Assembly: GCF_009754945.1 (NCBI RefSeq) | Contig: NZ_WPIN01000012.1 | Span: 124,001 to 188,000, forward strand | Direction: 5' to 3' | Length of the DNA stretch: 64,000 nt | Origin: Spirosoma arboris | Lineage (GTDB): Bacteria > Bacteroidota > Bacteroidia > Cytophagales > Spirosomataceae | Shown: piece by piece, positions 60,090 to 64,000 of the stretch | How the letters are laid out: each line of letters starts with the position of its first letter | Position numbering within the stretch: position 1 is the stretch's first letter | Program-made: the position numbers and the translations under genes | Notes under the pieces: model-generated | The model's database searches: none | Seen by the model: only the letters and a program-made list of their open reading frames with translations | Told to the model about the DNA's origin: nothing

Positions 60090-61697
60090 TTACAATCCTG
60101 AAATGACGCGGGCGTAGACGTTATTCGTTATGTTGCTATCATAGCCATTGGTGGCATCATCGGCCACATTGATCGTGATATTAGCCGTGCTGCCTGAGTT
60201 AGCATTGGTTCGGGTGATGCTGAAACCAAGATTAATCGTGTTACCTGCCCCGATCGACTGACCCGCTTTCATCTTCAATGAAATCTGGCGATTATCCACG
60301 GTGTTCGTCACAGTCCAGTTAGCGTTACTCACTGCTACATTCGTACCACCCGACACATTGATACTCGTGATGGAGGGAGCAAACGCAAGGGTATACCCTA
60401 CTGGAGCCGTGGCGGTAATAGCCACACTACCTGCAGTAGTAGAAAACCCATTAACCTCAGAGAGACCCACGACAAAGTTGCCTACACTGCCCGAGCTAGC
60501 AAAATTGGCTTGGGGTAGCGTAAGCGTGGGCGATAAATCGGGGGTGGTTGGTTTATAGATTATTTTATAAAGAGCACTGGAATCTCTACTCAGGTAATAG
60601 AGATTCCCATCTAATCCTGTCGATATATTGAGGGAGTTGCCTGGTAAGCCGGTGGCAAACGAAGATCGGCTGGGAGGATTTACCGATAAGTCGATGTTGT
60701 TTATCCAGCTATTACAAAGATCCTGATAGAAATATTTGCCAATGAAGCTGGATGGATAGTTCGTCGTGACTGGGTTAAAAAATGTTCCACCCGTGAGGGC
60801 GCACCCGCTTCCATCAGCCGGGCCGGTATGCGGATAATAAAAAATTGGATTGGTATAGCTTGTACAGGACGGAGTGGTACACACTCCTTCTGCATTCGGC
60901 CACCCAAAATTCAATCCTCCCGTTGTGGCATCATTAATTTCCTCCCAGGTACTCTGCCCTACATCATTGATGAAGATTCGGCCTGTTCCGGGCTGAATCG
61001 AAATCGTATAGGGATTGCGCACACCATAGGCCCACACTTGTTTGCGCTGTGCAGATCCGGTCGGAAATGGATTATCGGCGGGCGCGCTACCATCGGGGTT
61101 GATGCGCAGTATCTTGCCTAGGTTGGTATCCAGGTTTTGCGCATTGGCACCATTCGCATTTTCGCCAACGCCTACATAGAGCTTACCGTCTTTTCCAAAC
61201 TTCATGGCTCCGCCATTGTGATTGGTCGCTGAACTTAAGGGGTCTAAATCCAGAATAATAACTTCGCTACCCGCTAAGACAACATCGCCATTGGCAGTAT
61301 ACCGACTTATACGATTATGGGGCGGACTACCCGGAATAGTATGATAGAGGTAGATGTAGTGATTCGTTGCAAAATCAGGGTCCAGCACAACACCAATAAG
61401 CCCTCGTTCCCCAGCGGCATCTACGGTCAGCGATATAAAAGGTGTAGCTAGGAGCGCTCCATTTTTGATAACTCGTAGATTTCCTCCCTGCTCGGTTACA
61501 AAAATGCGTCCGTCAGAAGCAAATGCCATGGCTGTAGGGCCACCAAGGTTTTTCACGACTTGTATCTGGCTAAAGTTAGCGGGGTAAGTCTGCGCATATG
61601 CAGCTACAGTAATTACTTGCGCTAGAGCGAAGGCAAGAAGTAATTGATTGCCTTTTCTACCGATCGATTTTGGCCTGTACTCGTAGAAACTTGTCAT
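60090..61697 (-). CDS. PQQ-type soluble glucose/sugar dehydrogenase family protein, exported
   Basis: Protein of 535 residues with a signal peptide (about 1-36, '...VITVAAYAQ'). Residues about 45-380 form the six-blade propeller of the GSDH family: 'GGPTAMAFASDGRIFVTEQGGNLRVIKNG', 'RGLIGVVLDPDFATNHYIYLYHT', 'NHNGGAMKFGKDGKLYVGVGEN', 'YGVRNPYTISIQPGTGRIFINDVGQSTWEEIN'. The C-terminal 145 residues are a beta-rich tail of unknown role. Known relatives oxidise aldose sugars using PQQ and calcium; PQQ-binding His and Arg residues look present. A dyad at 61783-61799 and a repeated ACATAAAGTG motif lie in its upstream region. Confidence 0.88.
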   Translation of the reverse strand: MTSFYEYRPKSIGRKGNQLLLAFALAQVITVAAYAQTYPANFSQIQVVKNLGGPTAMAFASDGRIFVTEQGGNLRVIKNGALLATPFISLTVDAAGERGLIGVVLDPDFATNHYIYLYHTIPGSPPHNRISRYTANGDVVLAGSEVIILDLDPLSSATNHNGGAMKFGKDGKLYVGVGENANGANAQNLDTNLGKILRINPDGSAPADNPFPTGSAQRKQVWAYGVRNPYTISIQPGTGRIFINDVGQSTWEEINDATTGGLNFGWPNAEGVCTTPSCTSYTNPIFYYPHTGPADGSGCALTGGTFFNPVTTNYPSSFIGKYFYQDLCNSWINNIDLSVNPPSRSSFATGLPGNSLNISTGLDGNLYYLSRDSSALYKIIYKPTTPDLSPTLTLPQANFASSGSVGNFVVGLSEVNGFSTTAGSVAITATAPVGYTLAFAPSITSINVSGGTNVAVSNANWTVTNTVDNRQISLKMKAGQSIGAGNTINLGFSITRTNANSGSTANITINVADDATNGYDSNITNNVYARVISGL

Positions 61698-61782
61698 AAA
61701 CTGCGGACATAAAGTGAAACAAAATCCTTACTCTATACCGACGAACTAGTATTATTTCTACAATGTTTATTAATATACTATT

Positions 61783-61799
61783 TTACACATAAAGTGTAA
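61783..61799. promoter_or_regulatory. dyad upstream of the PQQ dehydrogenase
   Basis: TTACAC-ATAAA-GTGTAA, a perfect 6-5-6 inverted repeat. Its right part (ACATAAAGTGTAAC, 61787-61800) recurs with one change at 61707-61720 (ACATAAAGTGAAAC), 10 nt before the start codon. Candidate regulator site; no regulator is assigned. Confidence 0.45.
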
Positions 61800-61830
61800 C
61801 CGATTTGCGAATACGATAGTCTTGTTTCAA

Positions 61831-63114
61831 TTAGAATGCAAACTCGATCTGGAACTCGGTCCAGCCGTCTTCGTTGGTTTTGAGCGAGAATGAAAACTGG
61901 TGATTTAGGAGGATTTCGCGGGTGAGCGTTAGACCAATACCCTGACCTTCGGGCTTGGTGCTATAGAAGGGATTGAACAAATTGGCCTCAATATCATTGA
62001 GAATTGGCTCCCCATTGTCGCGAATAAAGAGATGGCGAGCCGTACTAATTACCTCGACGCGTTGCCCCGATTCGCAGGCTTCGAGGGCGTTTTTCACAAT
62101 ATTGACCAGCACCTGCTCAATCTGTTCAACATCAACTACCTGAATATTGGCTTCTTTGGCTACGAATTGGAGGTTAACCCCTCGTAACTCGGCTTGCGGC
62201 TGCATCAATCGAACGACACTACGGGCAATTTCGCCGATGTCCATTGCTCGTTTCTGGGGCTGAGGCAACCGGACAACATCAGCAAACCGACGCATGAAGC
62301 GGTTCAGTCGGTCATTGCGCTCGATGGCTACCCGGACGGCGTGTTGCACATCGGGATCAGCCACGTAGGTATGCGTAACATCGAGAATTGAATTCACGGC
62401 CCCAATGGAATTGTTTACCTCATGCGCCATCATCCGAATTACCTTGCTGTAGGCTTTCTTTTCGCTGGCCAGAATTTCTGGTGTAAGCTCTTCAATGATC
62501 AGAAATGATCGCCGGAAGCCCCGATCCATGAAGTTCGACCGTAACACTTTGTAGGTTTCGAGTCCATTGGGTTTCATAATCCGCGACTCCCCATCAGCCA
62601 GATCGGCGATTTGGGCAAGCAGTGAAAACCCGAGTTCAGCCAGCTGTTTTCCGACGACTTCGTTGGGCTGCACCGATAGCAGTTGACTCGCCTTTGGGTT
62701 GACAGACGCCACATTCCCATCGAAATCAAAAATCAGGATCGCAATTGGGGCCGCTTCAATGAGTTTTTCCAGGAAAAACTGCTGCTCAACCTGCCGGGTC
62801 CGTTCCTGCCGAAGCTGATCAATCATGAGGTTATAAACGGTTATTAATTCATCGACTTCCTGATTGCCCGTCGGCACAAATTTGACGGTAAAGTCTTTAT
62901 CCCGAATGGCTTCAATACCCGACGCAATGAACTCCGACGGTTGCTGAAACGCCCGATAGATTCGTACGGCTATGTACCCTGAAATCAAGATCAGGATTTC
63001 TGACGCAATAAACCAGAGTTTATTTTCCTGTAATATCCAGCCAATCAGTGCGATGAGGACAAGATGAATGACGGAGATGTAAATCAGGTAGCGGGTTCGT
63101 AGGGGTAACTTCAT
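61831..63114 (-). CDS. NtrB-like sensor histidine kinase with PAS domain
   Basis: Membrane kinase of 427 residues. Two transmembrane segments at about 8-28 and 33-52, a HAMP-like stretch (55-110), then a PAS domain (about 120-225: 'IEAAPIAILIFDFDGNVASVNPKASQLLSVQPNEVVGKQLAEL'). H-box 'VIRMMAHEVNNSIGAVNSIL', N-box 'IVKNALEAC', G-boxes 'FIRDNGEPI' and 'GQGIGLTLTREIL'. The upstream NtrC-type gene overlaps it by 4 bp, so they form a pair. Signal unknown. Confidence 0.92.
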   Translation of the reverse strand: MKLPLRTRYLIYISVIHLVLIALIGWILQENKLWFIASEILILISGYIAVRIYRAFQQPSEFIASGIEAIRDKDFTVKFVPTGNQEVDELITVYNLMIDQLRQERTRQVEQQFFLEKLIEAAPIAILIFDFDGNVASVNPKASQLLSVQPNEVVGKQLAELGFSLLAQIADLADGESRIMKPNGLETYKVLRSNFMDRGFRRSFLIIEELTPEILASEKKAYSKVIRMMAHEVNNSIGAVNSILDVTHTYVADPDVQHAVRVAIERNDRLNRFMRRFADVVRLPQPQKRAMDIGEIARSVVRLMQPQAELRGVNLQFVAKEANIQVVDVEQIEQVLVNIVKNALEACESGQRVEVISTARHLFIRDNGEPILNDIEANLFNPFYSTKPEGQGIGLTLTREILLNHQFSFSLKTNEDGWTEFQIEFAF

Positions 63115-64000
63115 TCCTCAGTTGTGTAGGGAATGCCAAATTTCTCTAATCGACGGTAGAGCGCAAAACGGGTGATGCCCAACGCCCTCGCTACTTTCGC
63201 AACTCGATTATGATGAAAGTCCATAGCCCGCTGAATCATCTGATACTCCATCTCCTCCAGCGTCATAGTGCCAACCTGTGGCAGGGAGCTGGCATGAGGC
63301 ATGGGGCTAGTGCTTGAGGTGAGGTTTCGTTGGAAATCTTCGGTTTGTAGTTCGTCGTTGGATGATAGGAGAACGGTTCGCTCAACTACGTTTTTTAGCT
63401 GGCGAATATTTCCCGGTAGTGCGAGGCTTTTCAACCATTTCTGCGCCACTGAACCCACTCGCAGATCTGGGCGATTGTAGATGGTTTTCAGATTGTTAAC
63501 AAAGTAATTTACCAGTAGCGGAATATCACCAGGGCGCTCCCTCAAAGCTGGTAGTCGAACCGTGATAAGGTTGATCCGATAAAACAAATCTTCGCGAAAC
63601 TGTCCTTTACTGACCATCTCTTCCAGATTTCGGTTGGTCGCGCAAATGACCCGTACATCCACCGTTCGTGACTTGCTGCTCCCTAGCGGCTCGAATGTTC
63701 GATCCTGCAAAACGCGAAGTAATTTAACCTGACTGGCGGGATCAAGATCGCCAATTTCATCTAAGAAAATGGAGCCCTTATTGGCTAGCTCGAAGCGACC
63801 TATGCGGTCGGTTTTGGCATCGGTAAAGGCCCCGCGCACATGCCCAAACAGTTCACTCTCGAACAGCGTGGACGAAATACCACCCAAGTTGACTTTTACA
63901 AACGGCTGGCGTTTTCGTTGACTATTCTGGTGAATAGCTTCGGCAATGAGTTCTTTACCGGTACCGCTTTCGCCCGTAATAAGCACGGGCGCGTCGGTTG
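63111..64000 (-). CDS. NtrC-type sigma-54-dependent response regulator (N-terminus cut by window)
   Basis: Partial gene; the 5' end lies beyond the window, so its receiver domain is not visible. AAA+ domain: Walker A 'GESGTGKE', 'ELFGHVRGAFTDAKTDRIGRFE' (sigma-54 contact loop GAFTDA in place of the usual GAFTGA), Walker B 'GSIFLDEIGDL', arginine region 'FREDLFYRI...PALRERPGDIP'. C-terminal Fis-type helix-turn-helix 'MDFHHNRVAKVARALGITRFALYRRLEKFGI'. It is followed directly by the sensor kinase (4-bp overlap). Known relatives activate sigma-54 promoters; targets here are unknown. Confidence 0.9.
   Translation of the reverse strand, partial: TDAPVLITGESGTGKELIAEAIHQNSQRKRQPFVKVNLGGISSTLFESELFGHVRGAFTDAKTDRIGRFELANKGSIFLDEIGDLDPASQVKLLRVLQDRTFEPLGSSKSRTVDVRVICATNRNLEEMVSKGQFREDLFYRINLITVRLPALRERPGDIPLLVNYFVNNLKTIYNRPDLRVGSVAQKWLKSLALPGNIRQLKNVVERTVLLSSNDELQTEDFQRNLTSSTSPMPHASSLPQVGTMTLEEMEYQMIQRAMDFHHNRVAKVARALGITRFALYRRLEKFGIPYTTEE

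Noticed and set aside
1..64000. tRNA or rRNA genes
   Set aside because: No cloverleaf or conserved rRNA segment was recognised on either strand.

Overview
The window looks like chromosome from a Gram-negative Bacteroidetes bacterium, probably Cytophagales and close to Spirosoma (inference). The signs are promoters of the TAnnTTTG type, weak Shine-Dalgarno sequences, many secreted proteins with 'AQ/GQ' signal-peptide ends, a type IX secretion sorting domain on two surface proteins, paired LytS/LytTR two-component systems, PadR plus MacB/FtsX-like permease pairs, and glycoside hydrolases (GH30, GH106-like). Most genes look close to 50% GC by eye. A few stretches (3.1-3.8 kb and 37.9-40.2 kb) are clearly more AT-rich and look acquired. 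I found no rRNA, tRNA, CRISPR array or intact transposase.

Layout. 0-2.8 kb: a barrel-like outer-membrane protein, a DUF1259 protein and a ChrA chromate transporter, apparently one operon. 2.9-25 kb: an accessory region. It holds six copies of a roughly 60-80 bp intergenic repeat, remnants of dead genes, a guanidine-II (mini-ykkC) riboswitch in front of an SMR guanidinium exporter, and two large paralogous Ig-repeat surface proteins sharing 548 identical bases. It also has a degenerate-Nudix (NrtR-like) regulator divergent from a secreted hydrolase, with a perfect 10-5-10 dyad between them, a PadR/permease pair, a flavin monooxygenase and a MetX-like hydrolase. 25-36 kb: a plug-only TonB-type protein, NmrA-like oxidoreductase plus AraC, a GH30/sugar-isomerase operon, and aldo/keto reductase plus AraC. 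36-40 kb: a truncated response regulator, a SnoaL-like protein and a PadR/permease pair whose permease is compositionally mosaic. 40-48.5 kb: two paralogous LytS/LytTR pairs, separated by an M19 dipeptidase and a type-B carboxylesterase (both with Tat-like leaders) and a small secreted protein. 48.6-55.8 kb: a GH106-type rhamnosidase, a second oxidoreductase plus AraC locus, and an esterase. 55.9-64 kb: an AlkX/YcaQ-type DNA glycosylase, an ABC-F ATPase with a long structured leader, an S1/P1 nuclease, a PQQ-type sugar dehydrogenase, and an NtrB/NtrC-type two-component pair cut by the window edge.

How things fit together. Regulators mostly sit beside what they probably control: HxlR/aldo-keto reductase, NrtR-like/hydrolase, PadR/permease and AraC/oxidoreductase. 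The most striking regulatory signal is shared by two distant loci, aldo/keto reductase plus AraC at 34.0-36.1 kb and SDR plus AraC at 52.6-54.8 kb. The AraC proteins are close paralogues. The two unrelated oxidoreductase genes both carry a tandem GGCCTTTWAAAC direct repeat placed exactly 24 nt upstream of a TAnnTTTG box. Other unexplained structures are a nested palindromic element of about 125 bp in two copies, a GGCTGTTGCAAAA inverted-repeat family that looks like a small mobile element, and a leader with hairpins and a small ORF before the ABC-F gene.
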